NCBI GenBank assembly: GCA_900542115.1
Contig: UQMC01000020.1
Location: 1-21,807 of the forward strand
DNA length: 21,807 nt
Direction of reading: 5' to 3'
Origin: an uncultured Oscillibacter sp.
GTDB taxonomy: Bacteria > Bacillota > Clostridia > Oscillospirales > Oscillospiraceae
This document shows, piece by piece, positions 1 to 7,482 of this stretch. A program made the position numbers and the translations under genes. Below the pieces are notes generated by a model that worked only from the letters and a program-made list of their open reading frames with translations, did no database searches and was not told the origin of the DNA. Each line of letters begins with the position of its first letter. Within the stretch, counting starts at the first letter, position 1.

Positions 1-30
1 AAAAGGACTGCGGCTTTCGCCGCAGTCCTT
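1..30 (-). terminator. Rho-independent terminator after the thiolase gene
   Basis: A 10-bp perfect stem (5-14 with 19-28) closes on a TTTC loop (GAAA when read on the minus strand). It is flanked by A4 and T6, so it can act on either strand. On the minus strand it lies about 30 bases past the thiolase stop, and the U tract is the complement of bases 1-4, cut by the window edge. The plus-strand T tract could also stop transcription entering from the left. Confidence 0.85.
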
Positions 31-60
31 TTTTCGTTTTCTTTCGATTTGACTGTTATC

Positions 61-1317
61 TTAGACCTTCTCCACCACAACAGCGGTACCCATGCCGCCG
101 CCGATGCAGAGGGTAGCCAGACCCTTCTTGGCCTCGGGACGCTTCATCATCTCGTGGATGAGGGTGACGATGATACGGGCGCCGGAAGCACCGACGGGAT
201 GGCCCAGAGCGATAGCACCGCCGTTGACGTTGACCTTGCTCATGTCGAAGTGCAGCTCACGGGCTACAGCGATGGACTGAGCGGCGAATGCCTCGTTGGC
301 CTCCACCAGATCGATGTCCTCGATCTTCACACCGGCCTTGGCCATAGCGGCGCGGGAAGCCACCACGGGGCCAACGCCCATGATCTTGGGATCAACACCG
401 CCCTGGCCCCAGCCGATCAGCTTGACCATGGGCTTCAGGCCGTACTTCTCAACAGCCTCGCCGGAGGCCAGCACGATAGCGGCAGCACCGTCATTGATAC
501 CGGAAGCGTTGGCGGCGGTCACGCGGGGCGTACCCTTATCCTCGGCGTCCTGAATGCCGGTGGGCTCAAAGGTGTTTACAACCTGAGGATTGGGGGACTC
601 GGGACCCACGGGGAAAGCGCCGCGGAGCTTTGCGATGCTGTCGGCGGTGACGTTCTCCTTGGGATACTCATCGCGCTTGAACTCCACGATCTCCTTCTTG
701 ACCTTCACGGGGACGGGAACGATCTCGTCATCGAAACGGCCGGAGTCGCGGGCAGCGCAGGCCTTCTGCTGAGAAGCTGCGGCGAACTCGTCCTGCTCGC
801 GGCGGGTGATGCCCCAGATATCATTGATGTTCTCAGCGGTGGTACCCATGTGATAGTTGTTGAAAGCATCCCACAGGCCGTCCTTGATCATCTCGTCCAC
901 GACCTTCTTGTCGCTCATGCGGGCGCCCCAGCGCTCATCGGGCAGGGTGTAGGGAGCGGCGCTCATGTTCTCGGTGCCGCCGCAGACCACGATGTCGGAG
1001 TCGCCGGCCAGAATGGAGCGGGCGCCCTCGATGACGGACTTCATGCCGGAGCCGCAGACCATGCCAACGGTGTAGGCGGGAACGGAATAGGGGATACCGG
1101 CCTTCACAGAGACCTGACGGGCGGGGTTCTGGCCCTGGCCGGCGGTGAGGATGCAGCCGAACATCAGCTCGTCCACGTTCTCGGGAGCGACGTTAGCGCG
1201 CTTGAGAGCCTCCTTGACCACGATAGCGCCCATGTCCACAGCGGGGGTGTTCTTCAGGGAGCCGCCGAAGGAGCCGATGGCGGTACGGCAGCAGTTCACA
1301 ACATAAAGTTCTTTCAT
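61..1317 (-). CDS. thlA: Acetyl-CoA acetyltransferase (thiolase)
   Basis: Condenses two acetyl-CoA to acetoacetyl-CoA (reversible), the first step of the butyrate/ketone branch in anaerobic Clostridia; cytoplasmic. The 418-residue product carries the full thiolase active site: nucleophile Cys88 in VCGSGMKS, His373 in GHPVGASG and Cys404 in LCIGGGMG. It is about 25 residues longer than the usual ~393, and the excess sits near residues 236-265, just before the conserved [13 protein letters not shown] block. The start is chosen at MKELYVVN because GGAGG lies 7 bases upstream; the frame stays open for 57 more codons, but that stretch is promoter and leader. It is monocistronic, with its own promoter, a Rex operator and a terminator. 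An equally good name is atoB or phaA-type; substrate chain length cannot be read from the sequence. Confidence 0.95.
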   Translation of the reverse strand: MKELYVVNCCRTAIGSFGGSLKNTPAVDMGAIVVKEALKRANVAPENVDELMFGCILTAGQGQNPARQVSVKAGIPYSVPAYTVGMVCGSGMKSVIEGARSILAGDSDIVVCGGTENMSAAPYTLPDERWGARMSDKKVVDEMIKDGLWDAFNNYHMGTTAENINDIWGITRREQDEFAAASQQKACAARDSGRFDDEIVPVPVKVKKEIVEFKRDEYPKENVTADSIAKLRGAFPVGPESPNPQVVNTFEPTGIQDAEDKGTPRVTAANASGINDGAAAIVLASGEAVEKYGLKPMVKLIGWGQGGVDPKIMGVGPVVASRAAMAKAGVKIEDIDLVEANEAFAAQSIAVARELHFDMSKVNVNGGAIALGHPVGASGARIIVTLIHEMMKRPEAKKGLATLCIGGGMGTAVVVEKV

Positions 1318-1438
1318 GGTGATCCTCCAATTTGTGTTTTTTATAGGCGGAAGGCTCCGCCGGGTTTCCTTTTTTCCTGAGCGGAGGCGGCTTGTTATTT
1401 TTTTGACGAACCGTCTCAGTCCTCTCTGAACAATTTGG

Positions 1439-1467
1439 ATTATAAGCGTTTTCAGAGGTTGCGTCAA
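1439..1467 (-). promoter_or_regulatory. Sigma-A-type promoter of the thiolase gene
   Basis: On the minus strand a TTGACG -35 (1462-1467) and a perfect TATAAT -10 (1439-1444) are separated by exactly 17 bases. The predicted start near 1432 leaves a leader of about 115 bases. That leader contains a GC-rich hairpin (around 1346-1362) with no U tract, so it is not an obvious attenuator. Confidence 0.75.
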
Positions 1468-1492
1468 TGAAAATCTGGCATTTCGCAAAATT

Positions 1493-1510
1493 TTGTTAAA
1501 TACTTAACAA
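1493..1510. promoter_or_regulatory. Rex (redox-sensing repressor) operator
   Basis: TTGTTAA-ATAC-TTAACAA is a perfect match to the published Rex consensus TTGTTAANNNNTTAACAA. Adding the flanking TT/AA gives 9-bp arms. Rex senses NADH/NAD+, and thiolase and butyrate genes are known Rex targets in Clostridium. The site lies 25 bases upstream of the thiolase -35, centred near -70, farther out than a simple steric-block operator. Confidence 0.75.
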
Positions 1511-1522
1511 AACGCTTGGTAC

Positions 1523-1542
1523 TTTCGTCTAAATTGACGAAA
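1523..1542. repeat. Second palindrome upstream of the thiolase promoter
   Basis: TTTCGTC and GACGAAA form a 7-bp perfect inverted repeat around a 6-base AT-rich centre. It lies 12 bases beyond the Rex site and just past the stop of the upstream lipoprotein gene. No U tract follows on either strand, so an operator is more likely than a terminator. The bound protein is unknown. Confidence 0.4.
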
Positions 1543-1553
1543 TTTTAACAATG

Positions 1554-2510
1554 TCACTCTGCTTCCCCGCCGTTCCGGCCCAGCGCGGCCATGAATTTTC
1601 CCGGCTGAAGCGCCTCGTATGCATCGCTCACCTGAACAACGCAGTCTGCCGCAGCCGCCCGCAAGAGGCTGTCAAAATGCGCCGAACGCAACGTTTCTTC
1701 ATCGGTCGTCAGCCGCCGCAGAATGAGATAGCCCGCCGCGCCCTCCAAAATACCGGAGACCTGTCCCGGCTCCAGCGCCAGCGCCGCGTCCCGGAGCGAT
1801 GGCGTCCAGTCCGCCTCGGTCATTGTGCCGCCGCAGTCTGTCATCAGCGTCTCAAAGGCGGCGGCCGGGTCCGCCGCACTGTTGATCTCGGAAAACAGCT
1901 CCGCCGCGTGGCTGCGGTCCGCGTCCCTGTCCCCGGAAAACGGAACGAGCAGCCGCTCCGCCTCTAAAAAATCTCCCGCCGCCTCAAATGCCTCCAGCTC
2001 CCCCGCCGCCGGATACAGGGGACTCCCCGGCGTTTTGCACAACTCATACAATTTTCCGTACAGCGCCGCAGTCTCCGCCAGCACCGTCCCCTGCGCCTCG
2101 GTGAGCCATGGGCTGTCCCACGGCGTCAGCGCCGCCCGCTCCTCCGGCGTCAGGGCGCAGCCGAACTGTGTACCCCAGCGCTCCGTTACAGCGCAGAGCA
2201 CCATATCCTCCAATGCGGCTGCCTTTGCCACCCCCGCCGGGGTCTCTCCCTCCGATAAGGCCGCGTCCCAGTCCAGCGGCTCGTCCGCCGCCGCGTACTG
2301 TTCCTCCAGTCTCCGGCAGTCCATCGCCAGCCAGTAGAGATAGCACCACGCCGGAACGGCCTCGCCATCCACCGTCAAAAAATCCTCCTGATTTTCTGTC
2401 AGCCCCGCCGCGCTCTCCAGCGCGCCTGTTTCTTCTTCGCGCTCTGCCGCGCCGCAGCCTGCCAGCAGCAGGCACAGCAGCAAAACCGGCGCTATGCTCC
2501 GCAGATTCAT
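1554..2510 (-). CDS. PrsA/SurA-like lipoprotein (parvulin-type foldase family, putative)
   Basis: A 318-residue exported lipoprotein. The N terminus has a short basic start, a leucine-rich core and a lipobox LAGC with Cys19 as the predicted lipidation site, so it should be anchored on the outer membrane face. The layout recalls SurA/PrsA chaperones: a helical N domain (about 35-180), then a region resembling a degenerate parvulin (PpiC) domain around 180-265, with AERLLVPF and a stretch ending DAALALEPGQVSGILE, close to the usual 'LxxGxVS' pattern. Prolyl isomerase activity cannot be asserted. The start is supported by GGAGGGATGCT before ATG. It follows the carrier gene by 90 bases with a GC-rich hairpin between them, and may be the last gene of the arginine cluster or separately expressed. 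Confidence 0.7.
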   Translation of the reverse strand: MNLRSIAPVLLLCLLLAGCGAAEREEETGALESAAGLTENQEDFLTVDGEAVPAWCYLYWLAMDCRRLEEQYAAADEPLDWDAALSEGETPAGVAKAAALEDMVLCAVTERWGTQFGCALTPEERAALTPWDSPWLTEAQGTVLAETAALYGKLYELCKTPGSPLYPAAGELEAFEAAGDFLEAERLLVPFSGDRDADRSHAAELFSEINSAADPAAAFETLMTDCGGTMTEADWTPSLRDAALALEPGQVSGILEGAAGYLILRRLTTDEETLRSAHFDSLLRAAAADCVVQVSDAYEALQPGKFMAALGRNGGEAE

Positions 2511-2571
2511 AGCATCCCTCCGTGACCGTTTTTCTCCATATCTATGCGCGGTTCCGGCGGAATATGTAAGC

Positions 2572-2593
2572 GCCGGGGCCTGATGGCCCCGGC
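2572..2593. other. Strong GC hairpin between the carrier and lipoprotein genes
   Basis: A 9-bp perfect all-GC stem closes on a 4-base loop, 7 bases after the stop of the YfcC-type gene. Neither side has a T tract, so it is a poor intrinsic terminator. It could protect the 3' end of the arginine-cluster mRNA or lower readthrough into the lipoprotein gene. Confidence 0.4.
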
Positions 2594-2600
2594 ATAACTA

Positions 2601-3965
2601 TTAGAGAATCACAGCGGCTACTAAAATAAGCATCGTCAGCAGCAAAAAGGCCGCCGCCGGCTTCCACACAAATTTCAGCCACTTCTCATAGGGAATCCGC
2701 CCCAGCGCCAGCGCACCCATGACTACGGCGGCAGTGGGCGTCACCAGATTGACAAGGCCGCAGGCGGACTGGAACGCCGTGACCACCGCCTCCCCGGTGA
2801 CACCGGCAAACTGCCCCAGCGGCGCCACCACCGGCACGGAAAGGGTCGCAAGGCCCGAGGACGAAGGGATGAACACGGACAGCGGCAGATAAATGAGGTA
2901 CACCAGCAGCACAAAGGGCACCGCGCCCAGTCCGGAGAGGGCCGTTTCTCCCCAGTGGAGAATGGTGTCGGTAATGCGCCCATCGTTCATCAGCACTGTG
3001 ATGCCCCGGCTGATGCCGATGATGAACGCCACCCCCAAAAGGTCGGTACAGCCGGAAACAAAGGTCTCCGCCAGTTCCACCTCCCCCAACCGGTCCATGA
3101 GGCCCACCACAATGCCCGCCACTAAAAACAGGGCGGACAGCTCCGGAAACCACCATCCCAGCACCGGCAGCGGCAGTCCCATCTCATCAAAGGGAATCAC
3201 GCCATAGACCATGATGAGGAACGTGGCGGCAAACACGATCAAAACGGCGATGTGCCGCCGTGTCAGGGGCGTGACCGTGCCGACATCGGCGTGGAGCCGC
3301 CCGGCGCCGATTCCAACCACGGAGCGGCTGGGGTCCCGCTTTATCCTTGCGGCGTAGGCGGAAACATACCAGATGGCAATGCCCTCGAACACAATGAATT
3401 GAAGCACCCGCCAGAGAAGCCCGTCTCCCAGCGTCACCCCGGCAAACCCGGCGGCAATGCCGGTGGCAAAGGGGTTCACCGTGGAGGCGATGACCCCCGC
3501 TCCGGCCCCCAGCAGCACCACCGCCACGCCCACCACGGCGTCATACCCCGCTGCAAGGAACACCGGCAGCAGCAGCGGGAAAAACGCCATGGTCTCCTCC
3601 CACATTCCGTAGGTGGTGCCGCCCAAGCCGAAAAACAGCATCAAAATCGTAATGAGCCGGTTTTCCCGCCCCTGAAGCCGGGCAATGAGGTTGCTGACCC
3701 CGGCGTCAATGGCCCCGGTCTTCATCACCACGCCTAAAAAGCCGCCCACCATCAAAATGAATACGCAGACGTCCACGGCGTTATAAAACCCGTTGAACGC
3801 GGCCTTCAGCACCGCGCCTGCGCCTTGAGGCGCCGGGTCAACAGTGTGATAGCTGCCGGAGACCGGTACCCCATCGGCATAGTCATAGCTGCCCGCCGGG
3901 ATAAACCATGTGGTCACGGCCACAAAAATGATGAGGCAGAACAAAATCGTGTATGCCGTTGGCAT
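2601..3965 (-). CDS. YfcC-family membrane transporter (arginine-cluster carrier)
   Basis: An integral membrane carrier of the YfcC/C4-dicarboxylate anaerobic carrier group, at least 454 residues with about a dozen hydrophobic segments. Family landmarks are the opening MPTAYTILF, the GGTTYGMWEET loop near residue 115, the re-entrant-like VNPFATGIAAGFAG stretch and the C-terminal half's FIPSSSGLATLS and LVNLVTPTAAVVMG. Members found next to arcA/arcB are commonly assigned arginine, ornithine or citrulline exchange; substrate here is inferred from context only. The ATG at 3965 has no ribosome binding site, and basic residues typical of the family precede MPTAYT in the same open frame (about 29 codons back to a stop). 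The true start may therefore be a non-ATG codon upstream, overlapping the end of arcB. Confidence 0.85.
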   Translation of the reverse strand: MPTAYTILFCLIIFVAVTTWFIPAGSYDYADGVPVSGSYHTVDPAPQGAGAVLKAAFNGFYNAVDVCVFILMVGGFLGVVMKTGAIDAGVSNLIARLQGRENRLITILMLFFGLGGTTYGMWEETMAFFPLLLPVFLAAGYDAVVGVAVVLLGAGAGVIASTVNPFATGIAAGFAGVTLGDGLLWRVLQFIVFEGIAIWYVSAYAARIKRDPSRSVVGIGAGRLHADVGTVTPLTRRHIAVLIVFAATFLIMVYGVIPFDEMGLPLPVLGWWFPELSALFLVAGIVVGLMDRLGEVELAETFVSGCTDLLGVAFIIGISRGITVLMNDGRITDTILHWGETALSGLGAVPFVLLVYLIYLPLSVFIPSSSGLATLSVPVVAPLGQFAGVTGEAVVTAFQSACGLVNLVTPTAAVVMGALALGRIPYEKWLKFVWKPAAAFLLLTMLILVAAVIL

Positions 3966-4005
3966 ACGGAGCTTGCGCTGTTCCAGAGGAATCCCCCGTT
4001 TCTCC

Positions 4006-4021
4006 GCCCGCCGGAGCGGGC
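4006..4021. other. Hairpin at the arcB/YfcC junction
   Basis: GCCCGC and GCGGGC form a 6-bp stem with a 4-base loop, immediately after the arcB stop codon and in front of the carrier's ill-defined start. There is no U tract. It sits where an initiation region for the carrier would be, so it could affect coupling between the two genes. Confidence 0.4.
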
Positions 4022-5020
4022 TTATTTCCCGATGGTGGCCACCATAATGGCCTTAATGGAGTGCATCCGGTTTTCCGCCTCGTCAAAGACAGCGCTGTGG
4101 CGGGAGCGGAACACCTCGTCCGTGACCTCCCGGATGTCCACGCCCTTGTCATGCCACTCCTTTGCCATCTTCGTTTCAAAATCGTGGAACGAGGGCAGGC
4201 AGTGCAGGTACAGCACATCGGGATTTTCCGTGGCCTTCAATGTCTCCTCCGTCACCCGGAAGGGGCTCAGCAGCCGCACCCGCTCGGGAATCTGCGCCTC
4301 CTCGCCCATAGAGGCCCACACATCGCCGTAAATAACGTCCGCACCCTTCAGGTCCGCCTTGTTATCGGTGATCTCAATGAGGCCGCCATTTTCCCGGGCC
4401 TCGGCAAACGTGGAATTCACCACGTCCTTGTCCATCTGCTTTGCCAGCTCCTCCGGTCCCATGGCGACAAAGTGCATCCCCAGCTTGGCGGCGCCCATCA
4501 TCCATGCATAGCACATATTGTTCCGCACATCACCGGGAAACACCACCTTGATCTTGTTCAGAGGCTTTTTGCAGTGCTCCTCAATGGTCATGAGATCGGC
4601 CAAAATCTGTGTGGGGTGGTCGGCGTCCGTCAAACCGTTCCACACCGGTACGCCGGACCATTTCGCAAGGTCCTCCACAACGGACTGCTCATAGCCCCGG
4701 TACTCGATGCCGTCAAAGAACCGTCCCAGCACCTTGGCAGAATCCTCCAGCGACTCCTTTTTCCCCATCTGGGAGGAATTTGCGTCCAGATACGTCACAT
4801 GGGCGCCCTCCTGCGTGGCCGCCACCTCAAAGGAGCAGCGGGTGCGGGTGGACGTCTTTTCAAACAGCAGCACGATGTGCTTGCCCTTCATGGTGGGCTC
4901 GCAGATGCCCGCACGCCGCTTGGCTTTCAGATCGTGGCCGAGGTCCAGCAGATAGCGCAGCTCGCCGGGGGTAAAATCCGCCAGCGTCAGAAAGCTCCGG
5001 CCCTTTAAATTCACTGCCAT
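4022..5020 (-). CDS. arcB: Ornithine carbamoyltransferase (probably catabolic)
   Basis: Interconverts citrulline plus phosphate with ornithine plus carbamoyl phosphate; cytoplasmic. The 332-residue protein has the carbamoyl-phosphate loop STRTR (57-61), HPTQ (135-138), the ornithine-side HCLPSFHD with Cys274, and a C-terminal FDEAENRMHSIKA. Its place directly after arcA suggests the catabolic direction (arginine deiminase pathway) rather than arginine synthesis; an anabolic argF cannot be excluded by sequence. Two ATGs lie 6 bases apart (5026 and 5020). The second is chosen because AAGGAG sits about 8 bases ahead of it but only 2 ahead of the first. It lies 68 bases after arcA with no clear promoter between, so the two are probably co-transcribed. 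Confidence 0.95.
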   Translation of the reverse strand: MAVNLKGRSFLTLADFTPGELRYLLDLGHDLKAKRRAGICEPTMKGKHIVLLFEKTSTRTRCSFEVAATQEGAHVTYLDANSSQMGKKESLEDSAKVLGRFFDGIEYRGYEQSVVEDLAKWSGVPVWNGLTDADHPTQILADLMTIEEHCKKPLNKIKVVFPGDVRNNMCYAWMMGAAKLGMHFVAMGPEELAKQMDKDVVNSTFAEARENGGLIEITDNKADLKGADVIYGDVWASMGEEAQIPERVRLLSPFRVTEETLKATENPDVLYLHCLPSFHDFETKMAKEWHDKGVDIREVTDEVFRSRHSAVFDEAENRMHSIKAIMVATIGK

Positions 5021-5088
5021 GGTCATCTCTCCTTTTATTTGAGAATTTTAATTTTTGATTGACCGCAAAAGCGCGGCCCGCCGCCTAT

Positions 5089-6312
5089 TTACGGGTCATC
5101 GCGGACAAGCGGCATACTCATGCACCGCGGTCCGCCCCGGCCCCGGCTCAGCTCCGCGCTGGGAATGGCGTGGATGCGGATTCCCGCCTCCTCCAGCGAC
5201 CGGTTTGTCACATAGTTCCGGGTGTAAACCACCACCTCGCCGGGGGCGATGGCCAGCGTGTTGCTGCCATCGCTCCACTGCTCCCGGGCGGCATCGATGG
5301 TGTGCCCCTGCCCACAGGGAATCAGCGTCACTTGGCTCAGGCCCAGATGCTCCTTTAAAATATCCTCCAGCCGCCCGCTTTCCTGCCGGATTTTCATCTG
5401 CCCGTCCCCGTCCAGCTCCATGACGAACACGGTAATGTCGCTTAAAATATTGGGGTGCACGGTGAATTTATCCCGGTCCACCATGGTGAACACCGTGTCA
5501 AGGTGCATGAACGAGCGGCTCTTGGGAATATTGAAGGCCAGCACCCTTTTGAACGTTTTGCTCCGGGAGAGCACCGTCCGGGCAAGCTGGTCAATGGAAT
5601 CTCCCTCCGTCCGCTGGGAAATGCCCACCGCCAGCACCTCCGGAGACAGCACAAGGATGTCACCGCCCTCCAATGAGGACTCCGCGCTGCGGTCATACCA
5701 CCGGGGCGCGTTCTCATACGCCGGATTATGCTCAAAGATAAAGCGGCCGAACAGCGTTTCCCGGTTTCGGGTCACGGTATGCATTTTGTGAATGGACACG
5801 CCGGTGCCGATGGTGGCAAAGGGGTCTCTTGTAAAATAGAGGTTCGGCATGGGGTCCACGGCAAAGGGATAGTCCTCCCCCAACCCGGAGAGATGGTCGC
5901 TGAGCCTTCCGTCCTGCCGCCGCAGGTCGCTGCGGCGAACGCCGGCCATCATGGCGGAGACCATGGTCCGGTCATCCAGCTCGGAGAGATACGCCTCCAC
6001 CGCCTCCCGCTCTCCCTGCTCCTTCACTCCCGCCTCGTCTACAAACTGCGTCAAAAGCGCCTGCCGCACCTCCGGCCCGGTGAGGGACTCCACCACAAGG
6101 TCCGTGAGGTACACCACCTCCACCCCCGCGTCCCGCAGACATTGGGCGAAAGCGTCATGTTCCGCCTGCGCCTCCTTGAGATAGGGAATATCGTCAAACA
6201 GCAGCCGCTCCAGATACTCCGGCATGAGATTTTCCAATTCCTGTCCAGGCCGGTGCAGCAGGACCTTCCGCAGCCGCCCGATCTCCGAGGTATTATGGAT
6301 TCCTGTTTCCAT
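5089..6312 (-). CDS. arcA: Arginine deiminase
   Basis: Hydrolyses arginine to citrulline and ammonia, step one of the ATP-yielding arginine deiminase pathway, which also helps acid resistance. The 407-residue length is typical. Catalytic landmarks of the guanidino-modifying fold are all present: Asp163 in FTRDPFATIG, Glu215-Asp218 in EGGD, His270 in MHLDTVFTMVD, and the nucleophile Cys397 in GGPRCMSMP. AAGGAG lies 7 bases before the ATG. It is the first gene of a cluster with arcB and a YfcC-type carrier; carbamate kinase (arcC), which would harvest ATP, is not in the window. The 127-base gap to the divergent thiN gene shows no convincing minus-strand promoter by eye. Confidence 0.97.
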   Translation of the reverse strand: METGIHNTSEIGRLRKVLLHRPGQELENLMPEYLERLLFDDIPYLKEAQAEHDAFAQCLRDAGVEVVYLTDLVVESLTGPEVRQALLTQFVDEAGVKEQGEREAVEAYLSELDDRTMVSAMMAGVRRSDLRRQDGRLSDHLSGLGEDYPFAVDPMPNLYFTRDPFATIGTGVSIHKMHTVTRNRETLFGRFIFEHNPAYENAPRWYDRSAESSLEGGDILVLSPEVLAVGISQRTEGDSIDQLARTVLSRSKTFKRVLAFNIPKSRSFMHLDTVFTMVDRDKFTVHPNILSDITVFVMELDGDGQMKIRQESGRLEDILKEHLGLSQVTLIPCGQGHTIDAAREQWSDGSNTLAIAPGEVVVYTRNYVTNRSLEEAGIRIHAIPSAELSRGRGGPRCMSMPLVRDDP

Positions 6313-6386
6313 ACCATCACTCCTTTTCGCAATACGCCATTAGGATTTCTGCTTTTTCCGATTTCATGCGTTCCGATATAAAAATG

Positions 6387-6415
6387 TTGCGATGGCGGAA
6401 AAAGCGCGGTATGAT
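6387..6415 (+). promoter_or_regulatory. Promoter of the thiamine pyrophosphokinase gene
   Basis: TTGCGA (6387-6392) and TATGAT (6410-6415) are 17 bases apart. The predicted start near 6422 leaves a leader of under 20 bases, so no riboswitch (including TPP) can precede this gene. Confidence 0.6.
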
Positions 6416-6439
6416 AGGAAATTGGAAGGATGTGGTCTT

Positions 6440-7072
6440 ATGAAACGCTGCGTCATCATCGGCGGCGCCGATATTCACAATTATGACCGGGTGCGGAGCT
6501 ATCTTCGCCCGGAGGATTTCTGTATTTACTGCGACAGCGGGCTTTACCATCAGGAGCGGCTATGCGCCCATCCCGACCTCATTGTCGGGGACTTTGATTC
6601 CCATCCAAAGCCCGAAAGCACGGCGGAGACCATTGTCCTGCCTACGGTAAAGGACGATACCGACACGGTGTTCGCCGTGAAGGAGGCGCTGCGCCGGGGC
6701 TTTGAGAATTTTTTGCTGGTGGGCGTTTCCGGCGGGCGCATGGACCACACACTGGTGAATATCTACCTGCTGGTCATGCTGCAAAACGCGGGCAAATCCG
6801 CCGTGCTGGTGGACGATTTTTCCGAAATGCGGATGGTGGGCGCGGAGCCGATGGAAATTTCCGACAGCTTCCCCTACTACTCTCTGGTGAACATCACCGG
6901 TACGGCCCGGGGCGTCACGGAGACCGGCTGCAAATATCCGCTCCGGGACGCGGAGATCACCAGCGAGTACCAGTACGGCACCAGTAATGAGGTGCTGCCG
7001 GGGCAGACCGCCGCGGTCTCCGTGAAGGAGGGTTCCCTGCTGCTCATCAAGGTTTTCCCCAAGGACGCCTGA
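6440..7072 (+). CDS. thiN: Thiamine pyrophosphokinase
   Basis: Transfers pyrophosphate from ATP to thiamine, giving the cofactor TPP; cytoplasmic. The 210-residue protein has the family's N-terminal catalytic-domain signatures: a GGAD start-of-domain motif (8-11), GDFDS (50-54), KDDTD (71-75) and GGRMDHTL (98-105), followed by a beta-rich thiamine-binding C domain. The start MKRCVIIGG is preferred over an in-frame ATG 16 codons earlier. GGAAGGA lies 9 bases ahead of it, and the earlier ATG overlaps the promoter. It stands alone, divergent from arcA. In other Firmicutes this gene often sits in the rpe-rsgA region, so its isolation here is a rearrangement. Confidence 0.95.
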   Translation: MKRCVIIGGADIHNYDRVRSYLRPEDFCIYCDSGLYHQERLCAHPDLIVGDFDSHPKPESTAETIVLPTVKDDTDTVFAVKEALRRGFENFLLVGVSGGRMDHTLVNIYLLVMLQNAGKSAVLVDDFSEMRMVGAEPMEISDSFPYYSLVNITGTARGVTETGCKYPLRDAEITSEYQYGTSNEVLPGQTAAVSVKEGSLLLIKVFPKDA

Positions 7073-7120
7073 ACGCAGAGTGAAAGCCTCCCGGAAATGT
7101 TATTTCAAATTTCTGATTGA
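7068..7120 (+). repeat. Intergenic repeat, copy 1
   Basis: Begins with a 12-base block CCTGAACGCAGA that overlaps the thiN stop codon. It continues through a CTCCCGGAAAT-like block and an AAATTTCTGATTGA end. The same ordered blocks recur at 20376-20430 downstream of tatD, with exact identity over the first 12 bases and partial identity after. No protein is encoded. Confidence 0.35.
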
Positions 7121-7412
7121 AGCTGCAAGAAATACGGCAGCGGAGTTAAAAGCTCCGCTGCCGCATATTCGATTTCTATATTGACCGTAATTCCACTAAC
7201 AAGCCGGATATTGCTGATTCTAAATCTTTTTGTATCGCAGCCGCAATTATGCTCCCCACGCTTACTCCCTCCCTATTCGCTTACTGCATTCAATTTGTTT
7301 TCCCGCCCAAATGTAAAAATACATTTCCCATATAACAAATCTGCAAATTCTGATCTCCTGACATCTTATCATATCCCATTTCCCGCCGCAAGGCTTTGCC
7401 GCCGCCGTGCAT
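7073..7412. other. Gene-poor, AT-richer gap between thiN and prs
   Basis: No recognisable gene. The stretch is visibly richer in A/T than its neighbours. It holds an 11-bp perfect hairpin (7135-7145 with 7153-7163, 7-base loop) that could end transcription from either side only weakly, since both flanks have just broken T runs. On the minus strand a 27-codon open frame runs 7259 to 7176 with a GTG start, a GGGAGG-like site 5 bases upstream and the hairpin just past its stop. It may be a tiny gene or the worn tail of a lost one. I recognise no product. Confidence 0.4.
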
Positions 7413-7447
7413 AAAAAGCGCCCCTCCGAAAATCGGAGGGGCGCTTT
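7413..7447 (-). terminator. Rho-independent terminator of the prs operon
   Basis: A 15-bp perfect stem (7415-7429 with 7433-7447) has a 3-base loop. On the minus strand it is followed by a T5AT tract. It lies about 35 bases past the prs stop. A shorter T tract on the other side could give weak plus-strand activity. Confidence 0.92.
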
Positions 7448-7482
7448 GGCTTTTTGCAATGACGCGGCGCTCCGCAGCTTAA

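Noticed and set aside
49..1380. A long plus-strand open frame opposite the thiolase
   Set aside because: It is the antisense of a gene with full catalytic motifs; its product is low-complexity Gly/His/Leu/Asp typical of antisense frames, with no ribosome binding site.
1318..1488. 57-codon N-terminal extension of the thiolase
   Set aside because: It covers the promoter and leader, starts without a binding site, and thiolases begin close to the chosen MKELYVVN.
6313..6439. ArgR box or arcA promoter in the arcA-thiN gap
   Set aside because: Only weak partial matches (an ATATAAAAATG-like half) were seen on inspection; not enough to call.
6317..6550. Minus-strand frame spanning the arcA/thiN gap
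   Set aside because: It overlaps the thiN promoter and start and has no recognisable product.
7135..7163. Intrinsic terminator for thiN
   Set aside because: The stem is strong but no continuous T tract follows on the plus strand; it is described as a hairpin only.
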